IMG/VR virus record: IMGVR_UViG_3300009502_001313
Location: 1 to 64,000 of that record
Reading direction: 5' to 3' (one strand)
Origin: a virus
Length of the DNA stretch: 64,000 nucleotides
Shown here piece after piece: positions 17,797 to 27,270 of the stretch. The translations under genes and the position numbers were made by a program. The notes below the pieces were generated by a model, which worked only from the letters and a program-made list of their open reading frames with translations, did not search any database and was not told the DNA's origin. Each line of letters opens with the position of its first letter. Within the stretch, counting starts at the first letter, position 1.

Positions 17797-18694
17797 TATA
17801 TTATCCAACGAGAAAATATTATCAATAGCCAAACAAAATACTCGTTTATATTATCGTACACTTAAAGCATATCATCCGGCAACATATAAATTTATTAACG
17901 ATGCTTATTTGGGACGTAATATTTCTGAAAAAATATATAAACACATTTATGGGGAACAATTTTGTTTAAATTGCAATAAACTATTAGAAGGAAGGGGGTT
18001 TAAAGGTTTATTAAAAGGGTACTCAGTTTTTTGTTCCGATAAATGCGCATCTAAACATCCGTACAGATTACAAAAAATAAATGAATCTAATTATAAAAAA
18101 CATGGAGTAAAATGGAATGGCCAAATAAAATCCGCCAAAGAAACACGAAAAATTAATAATATTAAAAAATACGGAGTATCTCATGTATTACAAATACCAT
18201 CCGTCTTAGAAAAGAAAAACGCCACTTGTATCAAAAACCACGGAACTAAAAATTATACAAATCGAGAGAAATGTAAAAATACTAATTTAAAAAAATATGG
18301 AGTAGAAAGTGTTTCACAGGTTTCCGAAATACATACACGGCAGCAAAAGTTTAAAATGAAAAAATTCATTTTACCGTCTGGGAAGGAAGTTAAAATCCAG
18401 GGATACGAGCCAATGGCTATAAATGCACTTTTAAAAATATACAAGGAAACGGATATTGAAGTATCAAGATCAAAGATGCCAGCTTTCTGGTATCATACGC
18501 CAGATAATATAAAACATAGATATTTTCCGGATATTTTTATAAAATTGGATAATTTAATAGTAGAAGTAAAATCCACATGGACCAATAGAATTGATAAAAA
18601 TCTTTATCTTAAAAAACAATCAATTCTAGATGCAGGATTTAAATTTCAAAAAATGGTTTTTAATAGAAAAGGAGAACTGATAAATGAGCAATAA
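17789..18694 (+). CDS. free-standing homing endonuclease (PD-(D/E)XK / Vsr-fold type)
   Basis: 301 residues. N-terminal zinc-like CLNCNKLL...FCSDKCASKH; the middle contains four short repeats of the form (Y/H)G-V-x-x-V-x-Q around residues 108-175 (YGVSHVLQ, YGVESVSQ), the DNA-binding repeats seen in phage homing endonucleases such as the I-Bth0305I group; the C-terminus has FPDIFIKLDNLIVEVKST, a D...E-x-K nuclease core. It overlaps the start of the intein-bearing glycosyltransferase by 11 bases. It may cut intein-free relatives nearby (collaborative homing), which is inference. Confidence 0.75.
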   Translation: MNDILSNEKILSIAKQNTRLYYRTLKAYHPATYKFINDAYLGRNISEKIYKHIYGEQFCLNCNKLLEGRGFKGLLKGYSVFCSDKCASKHPYRLQKINESNYKKHGVKWNGQIKSAKETRKINNIKKYGVSHVLQIPSVLEKKNATCIKNHGTKNYTNREKCKNTNLKKYGVESVSQVSEIHTRQQKFKMKKFILPSGKEVKIQGYEPMAINALLKIYKETDIEVSRSKMPAFWYHTPDNIKHRYFPDIFIKLDNLIVEVKSTWTNRIDKNLYLKKQSILDAGFKFQKMVFNRKGELINEQ

Positions 18695-21326
18695 GAAAAA
18701 AATACTTTGGATTGGAGATGATATAAGAATGCATTCGGGGGTTGCAACTATGGGGCGAGAAATGATTCTGGGGTGTGCGCATAAATATGATTTTTGTTGT
18801 ATTGCCGGGGCAATTAAAAATCCAGACACCGGAAAGGTTTTAGATTTATCACAAGCAACAAATCAACTTAGAAAAATAAATGATGCATATATAAAACTTT
18901 ATCCGGTCGATGGATATGGCAATGAAAATATTTTACATTCTATTATTAATCAAGAACGCCCCGATGCCATTTGCATGATTACCGATCCAAGATTTTTTGG
19001 ATGGCTTTTCTCATTGGAACATAGTTTACGTAAAAAACTCCCGATTACATATTATAACATCTGGGATGACATTCCGTATCCAATGTATAATCGAGCGTTC
19101 TATGAAAGCTGCGATGCATTACTATCCATTAGTAGACAAACAGAAAATATTAATAAATGGGTTCTTGATCCTAAGAATTGTTGTACCATCAATGAACCAA
19201 TGAATGGAAAAACACTTCTTCATTATGTTCCGCATGGAATCAATGAAGATATGTTTCATAAAAAAGATTCTACTACACAAGAATATAGAGATCGCAGAAA
19301 AGCGGTTTTTAATGGAAAAAAATACGATTTCGTTATTTTTTACAATAGTAGAAATGTTCAACGAAAACGCACTAGCAACATTATATTAGGTTACCGCACT
19401 TTCTGTGATAATCTTCCCAAAGAAGAAGCGGCAAAATGTTGTTTGTTACTTCACACCGAAATAATGCAAGAGGCGGGGACGAATTTAATTGCAGTAAAAG
19501 AAGCGTTATGTCCGGATTATGATATAATTTTTTCTCCCGCAAAAATGCCGCCAGAAGAAATGGCATATCTTTATAGCATGGCAGATGTCACTGTGAATGC
19601 ATCTTGTATTCCACCGGGTTATAAAGTAACAACTAAAATCGGACCCAAAAATATTGAAGAAATAAAAATTGGAGAAACCGTTTTGACGCATAAAGGAAGA
19701 TTTCGTCCAGTACTAAAAACATTTGAATATGATAATGTTGACTGTGAAATGGTTAAAATTACTCCATTTAACTTAAATGAACCATTGGAACTTACCTCCG
19801 AACATAAAGTGTGGGCGGTAAAGAAAAGTAAAATGAAAAATAAATTGTTGAACGAAAACGAGTCAATTCAACAATATATGGAATGGATTCCATCCGGAGA
19901 ATTATCACCGGGAGATTTAGTAATGTATCCAAAACTCACAGAAAATATGACCGAAAATGTGGTTTTTGATTTGGAAAAATTCATTCCCGAATACAAAAGC
20001 AGAAAGTATTTGTCCAATGATTCTGAAATATTTCTTCCCCACAGTAAAAATGTATTAAATAGAAAAATTCCACTGACCAACGATTTAGCATATCTCTTAG
20101 GAAGATGGTGCGGAGATGGATCAAACAATAATATATGTTTTAATTCTGATTATGGTAACGATGAAATCAATAAGATAGGAAATATCTTTGTGAATATATT
20201 CGGTGGAAGTTATTCCATTAAACCCCATGGTCAAAAAAACAAAAAATGCACTAATTTATTTTTCTCCCATCCATTTATAGGTATAATGGAAAACTTTTTC
20301 AAAACAATATGTGGAAACAGTTCTAACACCAAAAAAATTCCATCGGAAATATTGTTTAATAAAGATGAAACTATCCTAAATTCATTCATAAATGGCCTTA
20401 TAGATTCCGATGGATACGATGGTCATACGAACGATAGTAACTATACTAAAATCGTTACTGTTTCCAATGTTCTTCAACAACAGTTAATAACCGCACTGGT
20501 AAGATTGAATAAAAAAATCCGCTTAGCGGAAGGAACATCTGGATATAAACCCGGAAATACTCATCATCAAATATATTTTACTCATACCAGTGATGATAAT
20601 GATTCATCCAGAAGTTGGTTTAAAGACGGATATTATTTGATGTCGATAAATAAAATCGAGAAGTATCTTTATACCGGAAAAGTATATAATATTGAGGTAG
20701 AAGAAGACAATTCTTATACCATGAAATCATTTATTTTGCATAATTCGAATGAAGGCTATGGACTATCATGTGCTGAAAGTATCATGTGTGAGACTCCGGT
20801 AATAGTATCAGTTACGGGTGGTCTTCAAGATCAAATTGGTCAAACCGACGATGAAGGAAATCCGATTAAATTTAGTCAGGGATTTGGTTCTAATAGCGAG
20901 GGAAAATATAAAAATCATGGGGTTTGGGCATATCCTTTGTGGCCAGTTACTAGAATGATTCAAGGTAGTATTCCTACTCCGTATATTTTCGATGATCTAA
21001 CGAAATGGGAAGATATTGCGGATGCATATATGTATTGGTATAAAATGTCTAAATCAATGCGAGAAAAATGTGGGGCCGAAGGTAGACGTTGGGCGTGCAA
21101 TGAAGGCGGGATAAATGCCACTAATATGTGTAAGCAATATGTGGATGCAATGGAATATGTATTCCATAATTGGAAACCATCTAAATCGTTTGGATTGTAT
21201 TCGGTAAAAGATCATGTAGGCAATTTTATGTTAGATAAAAACATGGGATTTGAGGTTCCTACAATCGATCAGGTTGCGATTGAAACTAAACTCGAAGAAA
21301 CAAAAAAGAAATTAGAAAAACTATGA
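18684..21326 (+). CDS. GT-B glycosyltransferase interrupted by an intein
   Basis: 880 residues as encoded; 500 after removal of the intein (residues 308-687). The mature enzyme is GT4-like: N-terminal KKKILWIGDDIRMHSGVA, central FVIFYNSRNVQRKRTSNII, then the donor-binding loop ADVTVNAS^SNEGYGLSCAESI, where the caret marks the intein site, and TPVIVSVTGGLQD. Without splicing the donor loop is broken and the enzyme should be inactive. Similar enzymes occur in large phages, but the acceptor is unknown. Overlaps the homing endonuclease gene. Confidence 0.9.
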   Translation: MSNKKKILWIGDDIRMHSGVATMGREMILGCAHKYDFCCIAGAIKNPDTGKVLDLSQATNQLRKINDAYIKLYPVDGYGNENILHSIINQERPDAICMITDPRFFGWLFSLEHSLRKKLPITYYNIWDDIPYPMYNRAFYESCDALLSISRQTENINKWVLDPKNCCTINEPMNGKTLLHYVPHGINEDMFHKKDSTTQEYRDRRKAVFNGKKYDFVIFYNSRNVQRKRTSNIILGYRTFCDNLPKEEAAKCCLLLHTEIMQEAGTNLIAVKEALCPDYDIIFSPAKMPPEEMAYLYSMADVTVNASCIPPGYKVTTKIGPKNIEEIKIGETVLTHKGRFRPVLKTFEYDNVDCEMVKITPFNLNEPLELTSEHKVWAVKKSKMKNKLLNENESIQQYMEWIPSGELSPGDLVMYPKLTENMTENVVFDLEKFIPEYKSRKYLSNDSEIFLPHSKNVLNRKIPLTNDLAYLLGRWCGDGSNNNICFNSDYGNDEINKIGNIFVNIFGGSYSIKPHGQKNKKCTNLFFSHPFIGIMENFFKTICGNSSNTKKIPSEILFNKDETILNSFINGLIDSDGYDGHTNDSNYTKIVTVSNVLQQQLITALVRLNKKIRLAEGTSGYKPGNTHHQIYFTHTSDDNDSSRSWFKDGYYLMSINKIEKYLYTGKVYNIEVEEDNSYTMKSFILHNSNEGYGLSCAESIMCETPVIVSVTGGLQDQIGQTDDEGNPIKFSQGFGSNSEGKYKNHGVWAYPLWPVTRMIQGSIPTPYIFDDLTKWEDIADAYMYWYKMSKSMREKCGAEGRRWACNEGGINATNMCKQYVDAMEYVFHNWKPSKSFGLYSVKDHVGNFMLDKNMGFEVPTIDQVAIETKLEETKKKLEKL
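19605..20744 (+). other. intein with LAGLIDADG endonuclease (380 residues)
   Basis: Begins with Cys (CIPPGYKVTTK), has splicing block B LTSEHKVWA (T-x2-H), ends with FILHN followed by Ser as first residue of the C-extein. Endonuclease motifs: LAYLLGRWCGDGS and FINGLIDSDGYD. All splicing residues are present, so it should be active. Placed one residue after the VNAS of the donor loop. Confidence 0.93.
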
Positions 21327-21391
21327 CATACTGGTTTATTTATAGCGATGGACAACTTGTTCCTATGACAGTAATTACCGTAACAAAATGA
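21323..21391 (+). CDS. possible 22-residue peptide
   Basis: An ATG overlaps the glycosyltransferase stop (ATGA) and opens a 22-codon frame (MTYWFIYSDGQLVPMTV...) before TGA. The 4-base overlap fits the style of the genome, but nothing else supports it. Confidence 0.25.
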   Translation: MTYWFIYSDGQLVPMTVITVTK

Positions 21392-21447
21392 CGAGTTTGC
21401 GTTATAATATCTTGTAAATATGCTAAAATAGAGTTACCATATGTTTC

Positions 21448-22029
21448 ATGAAAATATACATTAAAAAACTAATTGACTCGGCAATTATACCTATAAGCGG
21501 AAGTATCCACTCGGCGGGGTATGATTTATATTCTATAGAAGATTATATTTTAATGCCAATGGATAGAAAACTATTTAAGACGGGAATATCTATTAGCATT
21601 CCGGCAGGACAATACGGAAGAATTGCACCCAGAAGTGGACTAGCATATAAAGATGGCATTGATGTGCTAGGGGGGGTTATTGATGAGGATTATAGAGGAG
21701 AAATAGGAGTTATATTAATCAATTTTGGAAAAACCGAAAAAGAAATCAAAATTGGAGATAAGATAGCCCAAATTATATTTGAGTTTTATAATAAAGCGGA
21801 ATGGGAATTAGTGGATGATCTTCCACAAACTCAACGGGGAGCCGGTGGATTTGGAAGTTCCGATAAAAAAGGAAAACCTTTAACCGAAATTTTTACAGAA
21901 GAACAGATTAAGTTTGATTCGCAAAAAACCGAACCAACTCCTAGTATTTTACAAACTTATTTAAAGACGGGAGGAGTTCATGTTTCTATTCCATATAGTG
22001 AACAAATTAAAGCACGATCTCAACAATGA
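21448..22029 (+). CDS. dut: dUTPase (trimeric type) with C-terminal extension
   Basis: Hydrolyses dUTP to dUMP, keeping uracil out of phage DNA. Five motifs in order: HSAGYDLY (22-29), APRSGLAY, GGVIDEDYRGEIGV, IAQIIF, and RGAGGFGSS (about 130-138). The family normally ends there, near 140 residues; this protein continues for about 55 residues (from KKGKPLTE to ARSQQ), which may be a targeting or partner-binding tail. The next gene overlaps by ATGA. Confidence 0.95.
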   Translation: MKIYIKKLIDSAIIPISGSIHSAGYDLYSIEDYILMPMDRKLFKTGISISIPAGQYGRIAPRSGLAYKDGIDVLGGVIDEDYRGEIGVILINFGKTEKEIKIGDKIAQIIFEFYNKAEWELVDDLPQTQRGAGGFGSSDKKGKPLTEIFTEEQIKFDSQKTEPTPSILQTYLKTGGVHVSIPYSEQIKARSQQ

Positions 22030-22634
22030 CATTCGACCCCTATAATTTTGATTATAAAGAATATATATTGGAGACGTATAACCTAATGGAATTGCCCAAC
22101 AAATATTATCGGGGGAATTATCAGTGTGATGATGTAATTTTAAATGCCCGAGATGCGGTATGGGTAGAAAAAAACGGGACAGAACTCGAAAATTATAAAA
22201 TCGGTAGTTTTACATATCGGTTATTTTCTAAAATAGAAGGAAACGATATAACGTATTATTTAATGGAGAGAGATAAACCATTTATTGTAATGGAGTATTC
22301 TTTTACCCGCATCACCTCTCCTATTAAAGGAATAGAAAACAAGCATATATGGAATTTTAAGGGAGATAACGGTTTAGCACGAAATTTTTTTGAAGATTAT
22401 ATATTAAAACGAGAATCTGTAATAATCTCAGATGAAAATCAAACCGAAAAGGGGTTCAATTTTTGGAAATATCTTTTCAGAGAACAGGTTAAAGACAGAA
22501 AAACTCATTACATGTATATTCTCGATATTAATACTGGAAAGGAAATTATTACAATTAATGCCGAGACCCAAATGGACGATTATTATACGGATACAAGGTC
22601 GGGAAAGTTTCGTTTTGTTCTACAAAAAATATGA
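22026..22634 (+). CDS. unknown 202-residue protein
   Basis: Opens MTFDPYNFDYKEYILETYNL and continues as a mixed alpha/beta, aromatic-rich soluble protein. No family recognised. It is joined to dUTPase and to the following gene by ATGA overlaps. A stub at 22907 repeats its first dozen residues, so an earlier duplication is likely. Confidence 0.6.
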   Translation: MTFDPYNFDYKEYILETYNLMELPNKYYRGNYQCDDVILNARDAVWVEKNGTELENYKIGSFTYRLFSKIEGNDITYYLMERDKPFIVMEYSFTRITSPIKGIENKHIWNFKGDNGLARNFFEDYILKRESVIISDENQTEKGFNFWKYLFREQVKDRKTHYMYILDINTGKEIITINAETQMDDYYTDTRSGKFRFVLQKI

Positions 22635-22885
22635 AAAAAGTTATAACAGAAAGAGTTTATGAAGAAGTCAAATTCTTCTGTGATAAACATCCCGATCGGG
22701 AATGTTTTACCCGAGTAAACACCTTATGTTGGTATGGAAGTCATTTTGATACACTTAACCTTAAAATGAACCTATGCGATGAATGCATGGAATCTTTTTA
22801 TAAATATGTTAAAGAAAACTTTGGAATAGAACCATCTGAATCTATGTTAATGACTCGGTGTTATTGTCAGTGTCACGAAGATTAA
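22631..22885 (+). CDS. small Cys-rich, possibly zinc-binding protein
   Basis: 84 residues with seven or so Cys and several His: FFCDKHPDRECF, NLCDECMES, and the C-terminal RCYCQCHED. The spacing suggests one or two metal sites, but it matches no finger I know. Overlaps the previous gene by ATGA. Confidence 0.6.
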   Translation: MKKVITERVYEEVKFFCDKHPDRECFTRVNTLCWYGSHFDTLNLKMNLCDECMESFYKYVKENFGIEPSESMLMTRCYCQCHED

Positions 22886-22906
22886 AAAAAGAGAAAAACC
22901 AATAAC

Positions 22907-22954
22907 ATGAAAGAGTTTGATGCATATAATTTTGATTATAAAACATATATTTAG
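22907..22954 (+). pseudogene. truncated copy of the 22026 gene start
   Basis: A 15-codon frame MKEFDAYNFDYKTYI then TAG. It mirrors MTFDPYNFDYKEYI at the start of the gene at 22026. It is either a relic of a duplicated gene or a short peptide. Confidence 0.5.
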
Positions 22955-23016
22955 ATTTGTTTTGAATAAACTATAAAATATTAGGCACCGGAACTATAAA
23001 AGTTAGATTAAAAAAT

Positions 23017-25626
23017 ATGAATAAACCTGTTTGTGTAATTACCTCGCCATTAATGACGAGAAGTGGGTATGGAGATTGGGCGTTAGCATTAGCTAAAAGT
23101 CTATTAAAATACGATAAATACGACGTTCGAGTTGTTCCTACACGTTGGGGACAATGCCCACAGAGAAACTTAGAAATGGAAGGCAAGGATCCGTTAACTA
23201 AAGAACTTCTTAGTAGACTACTTCAAGGACCATTAACTCGACAGCCGGAATTATTTATTCAAGTATCTATTCCCAATGAATTTTTACAGACTCCGCAAGG
23301 AATCATGAAAATTGGTAAATACAATATTGGAATTACCGCCGCCATTGAAACTACCATTCCTAAACCAGAATGGTTAGAAGGTCTTAACCGAATGGATTTA
23401 AATATTGTCATGTCACAACATGGTAAAGATGTATTCGCAGGAGCACAATATTCTAAAAAACTTCCTACCGGTGTAACTGAACCATTGATCGTAAAGACCC
23501 CCATTGAAGTTTTATTTTGGGGAGCGAACACCAATTTATATCATAAAACGAATGCGGTGATTGATTCATTGGAAACTGCCATGTCTGGGATTACTGAAAA
23601 CTTCGCATTTCTGTTCGTGGGTCAATGGACGGGTGGTTCAATGAATTCAGATAGAAAATCTATCGGATGGTTAATGAAAACTTTCCTTGAGACATTCAAA
23701 GGAGTAAAAAATCCCCCTGCACTTATTCTTAAAACCAGTGGAGCGACTTTATCTAACATAGATAGATATGAGTGTTTGACTAAAATAAAAGAAGTGACAG
23801 ATATGGTAAAAAAAGAAAATTCTACTATTACCAACTGGCCAAACATCTATCTTCTACATGGCGAATTAAGTGATATCGAAATGAATTCACTTTATAATCA
23901 TAAAAAAGTGAAGGTTCACGTTTCATTTACTCATGGAGAGGGTTATTGTACTTTAGAAGATACTCCAATTGTTACCAAAACCGGATTAAAAAATATAAAA
24001 AATGTCACTAATAAAGATATGGTGCTTACACATACGGGACAATGGAAAAAAGTAACCGCATCATTATCTAGACATTATAGTGGAGAAATGAAAAAAATAT
24101 CGGTTTACAATGGAATCAATTCTATTTCATATCAATTTACCCCCAACCATAGATGTTATGTATATAGAAATAATGTTTTACAATGGATTTCAACAGAGGA
24201 ATTAAAACTATCGGATTATCTTGCATTGCCCGAAGAACACACTTGGACCACACCTCCGGCCATAAACATATCTGAATTTATACAGTGTCCAAACATTGAA
24301 TTGCGAGACGAAAACTTAACCTATATTCATTCAAATGAAACTACTATAAAGAAAATAAAAAATAATATTGTTTTATCTCCAGAATTTGCAAAAATATGTG
24401 GTTATTTTCTATCCGAGGGATGCGTTTCCAACGGAGCAATCATATTTTCTTTAAATAAAAACGAGGAACTTACAATAGCAAAAGAATTAATAGAATGTTT
24501 CAAAACTGTCTTTGAAATTGATTCTTACTCCCTCGAACCTCACAAAACTAAAAATTCATTAAAGCTGATTTTTTATTCCGCAATTATCGGAGAATTCTTA
24601 ACGGCTTTATTTGGATCAGGGGCAATTTATAAAAGAATTCCCATGATATTAAAAAATTCATCAAAAATATTTGTTGAAAATTTAATATCATCAATTTTCA
24701 TGGGAGATGGTAGTTTAAAAAATAATAAAAACATATCTCTTCAATTAGTAAATGACAGTTTAATTAGAGATGTACGAGAGTGTTTATTAAAATTAAATAT
24801 ACACTCTTGTCATGATGTAAAAGATAACAATAAATTTAATGCACCGGTTAGTCGTATTCGAACTTCAAATTATAAGTCTAATACCGCACTTATTGATATT
24901 TTAAATAAAAATCACAGTTTTTGTAATATTCAATACCAAAATGATAAATATTTGTCCCGTGGAGGACTTCCCAAATCATTTTCCGTTTCATATGATAATG
25001 TAGCATATCATGTATTTAAACTAAAAACCATCGAGTCCTTACCATATGAAGGAATGGTATATAATTTATCAGTCGAAGAAGATGAAAGTTACTGTACGGA
25101 AAATTTTGTAGTACACAATTGTCATCCCATGTTATTATCAACATTAAGCGGAAAACCATTGATTGCACCAAAATGGAGTGGTCATCTGGATTTCATGAAT
25201 CCGAAATATGCAAATTTCTTTGAAGGTAAACTAGAACAGATTTCCGGCGAAGCAGTAAATGAATGGTTTGTAGCTGAATCGCAATGGTTTACAGTCGATT
25301 ATGGTAAAGCCGCCGAACAAATGCGACAAGCTTTTAATAATTACGATACGCTATTACCTAATGCGGAATTACTTCGTGCTGAAAATGCCGAGAAATTCTC
25401 AATTGAGGCAATGGATAAAGCATTTCACTCGCTTTTGGAAAAATATGTTCCTAAATTCGTATTACCGCAACAAATTATACTTCCAAAATTAAAAAAACTA
25501 AATCTCCCAAAATTACCAACTGCGTCTACACCAATAAATCCTCCAACTCAAGCGGAAATTGCGAAAATGCCGATAAGTGAAAATAAAAATTATGAAAATA
25601 AGTTATTTAATAACATCACACAATGA
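23017..25626 (+). CDS. second GT-B glycosyltransferase interrupted by an intein
   Basis: 869 residues encoded; 478 after removal of the intein (residues 311-701). Mature enzyme: N-terminal glycine-rich MTRSGYGDWALALAKSLL, Rossmann strand FAFLFVGQWTGGS, donor loop HVSFTHGEGY^CHPMLLSTLSGKP (caret, intein site), then LIAPKWSGHLDFM. It is a GT4-like enzyme related in layout to the 18684 protein, but its intein sits about five residues further on in the same loop and carries different extein flanks. The C-terminal 35 residues are Pro/Lys-rich linker. Overlaps the next gene by 35 bases. Confidence 0.9.
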   Translation: MNKPVCVITSPLMTRSGYGDWALALAKSLLKYDKYDVRVVPTRWGQCPQRNLEMEGKDPLTKELLSRLLQGPLTRQPELFIQVSIPNEFLQTPQGIMKIGKYNIGITAAIETTIPKPEWLEGLNRMDLNIVMSQHGKDVFAGAQYSKKLPTGVTEPLIVKTPIEVLFWGANTNLYHKTNAVIDSLETAMSGITENFAFLFVGQWTGGSMNSDRKSIGWLMKTFLETFKGVKNPPALILKTSGATLSNIDRYECLTKIKEVTDMVKKENSTITNWPNIYLLHGELSDIEMNSLYNHKKVKVHVSFTHGEGYCTLEDTPIVTKTGLKNIKNVTNKDMVLTHTGQWKKVTASLSRHYSGEMKKISVYNGINSISYQFTPNHRCYVYRNNVLQWISTEELKLSDYLALPEEHTWTTPPAINISEFIQCPNIELRDENLTYIHSNETTIKKIKNNIVLSPEFAKICGYFLSEGCVSNGAIIFSLNKNEELTIAKELIECFKTVFEIDSYSLEPHKTKNSLKLIFYSAIIGEFLTALFGSGAIYKRIPMILKNSSKIFVENLISSIFMGDGSLKNNKNISLQLVNDSLIRDVRECLLKLNIHSCHDVKDNNKFNAPVSRIRTSNYKSNTALIDILNKNHSFCNIQYQNDKYLSRGGLPKSFSVSYDNVAYHVFKLKTIESLPYEGMVYNLSVEEDESYCTENFVVHNCHPMLLSTLSGKPLIAPKWSGHLDFMNPKYANFFEGKLEQISGEAVNEWFVAESQWFTVDYGKAAEQMRQAFNNYDTLLPNAELLRAENAEKFSIEAMDKAFHSLLEKYVPKFVLPQQIILPKLKKLNLPKLPTASTPINPPTQAEIAKMPISENKNYENKLFNNITQ
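23947..25119 (+). other. intein with LAGLIDADG endonuclease (391 residues)
   Basis: Starts with Cys (CTLEDTPIVTKTG), block B FTPNHRCYV, ends ENFVVHN before a Cys as first C-extein residue. Endonuclease motifs FAKICGYFLSEGCVS and LISSIFMGDGSLKN; the second lacks the usual second acidic pattern L-D-x-D-G but keeps GDG. Splicing residues are all present. Confidence 0.92.
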
Positions 25627-26278
25627 AAGTGATACTTTAGATAAGTGTTTAACCAATGTTATTGCTCATAAAGATATAGAAGATGAAGTTATTATATTAG
25701 ATGATTTCTCTGATAATCCGAATACAATAGAAATTTTCAATAAATGGAAAGATTCTATACAATTAATTCCGCACAAACTTGATCGTAATTATTCCCAACA
25801 TAAAAATTTTGGAAACGAGCAATGTAAAAATCCATGGATATTTCAAATTGACGGGGATGAGATACCAAATCCAAATCTAATTATTAATATCAAATCCATT
25901 ATTGAGTTAAATCCAACAATTGAATTGATTTTTGTTAGCCGAATTAATGATTATATTGGAGTAACAATTCAAGATGCTAAAACATGGGGGTGGAGACTTA
26001 CTCCATGTCCAGAATGTGATAACAGACCCATAGTAAATGCTCCTGATTTTCAAGGACGCATTTATAAAAACGATCCATCTCGAATTCATTGGGAACGACG
26101 ACTGCATGAGAAAATAGAAGGGCACGCTTCCTTTACCACATTGCCATTTGATTTTAATTTGGCATTATATCACGAAAAAACCATGGCAACTCAATTAAAA
26201 ACAAATATTCGATATAATGAATGGTTTACGATTGATGAAAATCGTGGACATACCGTGTTCGGGCAAAAAACAAAATAA
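25592..26278 (+). CDS. GT2-family glycosyltransferase
   Basis: 228 residues from the ATG at 25592 (an in-frame GTG at 25577 is less likely). GT-A fold: ISYLITSHNESDTLDKCL, then VIILDDFSDN, and the metal-binding FQIDGDEIPN (D-G-D). C-terminal IHWERRLHEKIEG resembles the SunS-type and WaaE-type enzymes. First member of the 20 kb sugar-gene chain; two bases separate it from the next gene. Confidence 0.87.
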   Translation: MKISYLITSHNESDTLDKCLTNVIAHKDIEDEVIILDDFSDNPNTIEIFNKWKDSIQLIPHKLDRNYSQHKNFGNEQCKNPWIFQIDGDEIPNPNLIINIKSIIELNPTIELIFVSRINDYIGVTIQDAKTWGWRLTPCPECDNRPIVNAPDFQGRIYKNDPSRIHWERRLHEKIEGHASFTTLPFDFNLALYHEKTMATQLKTNIRYNEWFTIDENRGHTVFGQKTK

Positions 26279-26280
26279 AC

Positions 26281-27270
26281 ATGCGAATTTGTTTTTTAAC
26301 TGAAATGGGATGGACTGGGAAAGTCCCAATAAACCATCCTAATATGCGAGCAGAGATGGCATGGATGTTTGCCCTTAATGCCGATCACTTTAATATCATG
26401 AACTATTCTCAAGTTTCAGGATATGATTGGGTTATGCTTATTCTGCCCAAAGGCGGAGTATCATTAAATGTCGAGGGAATTAAATTGAATAACATTCCAA
26501 ATAGATTTTCTCAACTTTATGCGATGTCATTTGTAGAAGATATTAAAAAACAAAATAAAAAAGTAGCATTTATTCAAGAAGGTCCAACTTCGTATGTAAA
26601 CGACATGTCAATATCGGATCAATTTAACTTTTATAATACTATTGCAGAGGTCGATATTATTTTTGCGCATAATGAATATGACACTAATTGGTACAAAGGA
26701 TTGTTTCCAGGTAAATGTGTCTCCACCATACCAACGTTAATGATAGAAGATTCAATACAATCAATTATACCCTCTCCTGAAAATAGAGCAATAATAGGCG
26801 GTGGAATGTGTCGTTGGTATGGAGGATTTCAGAGTTATTTAGTAGCCAATGAATTTGATTGCCCCATTCATGTTCATACATCACATTGTACTCAACCGGG
26901 GGAAGAGCAGGTTCCTAATTTATATGTAATACCAAGGTTGACATGGGTCGAATGGATTAAAATGTTATCCACATTCAAATATGCAGTTCATCTAATGCCT
27001 ACTGTAGCCGCAGGTACTTTTAGTCTCAATTGCGCTTATTTTGGAATTCCGTGTATAGGTAATATTAGAGTGGATACCCAACGGAAATGTTTCCCCGAAT
27101 TATCGGTAGAAGCAGAGGATGTCAACGGTGCTCGTCAATTAGCACGACGTTTAAAAGAACCTACTGGTTTTTATGAAAGGTGCTCAACCAATGCCAAACA
27201 TTTTTATAAAACATATTATAATCTTGACATTTGGCAAAATAAGATGTATAGTGATATTCAATTAGTATGA
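26281..27270 (+). CDS. GT-B-like glycosyltransferase
   Basis: 329 residues. N-terminal MRICFLTEMGWTGKVPINH; the second half has EWIKMLSTFKYAVHLMPTVAAGTFSLNCAYFGIPCIG, the layout of a GT-B donor loop with alanine and glycine where GT4 enzymes have E-G-F-G. The final part (CSTNAKHFYKTYYN) is a closing helix. Call rests on overall pattern, so weaker than its neighbours. Next gene overlaps as ATGA. Confidence 0.6.
   Translation: MRICFLTEMGWTGKVPINHPNMRAEMAWMFALNADHFNIMNYSQVSGYDWVMLILPKGGVSLNVEGIKLNNIPNRFSQLYAMSFVEDIKKQNKKVAFIQEGPTSYVNDMSISDQFNFYNTIAEVDIIFAHNEYDTNWYKGLFPGKCVSTIPTLMIEDSIQSIIPSPENRAIIGGGMCRWYGGFQSYLVANEFDCPIHVHTSHCTQPGEEQVPNLYVIPRLTWVEWIKMLSTFKYAVHLMPTVAAGTFSLNCAYFGIPCIGNIRVDTQRKCFPELSVEAEDVNGARQLARRLKEPTGFYERCSTNAKHFYKTYYNLDIWQNKMYSDIQLV
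27224..27252 (+). promoter_or_regulatory. possible internal promoter
   Basis: TTGACA (27224-27229), 17-base spacer, TATAGT (27247-27252), inside the end of the GT-B-like gene. A start would fall about eight bases before the next ATG (27267). It lies in coding sequence, so it may be chance. Confidence 0.4.
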
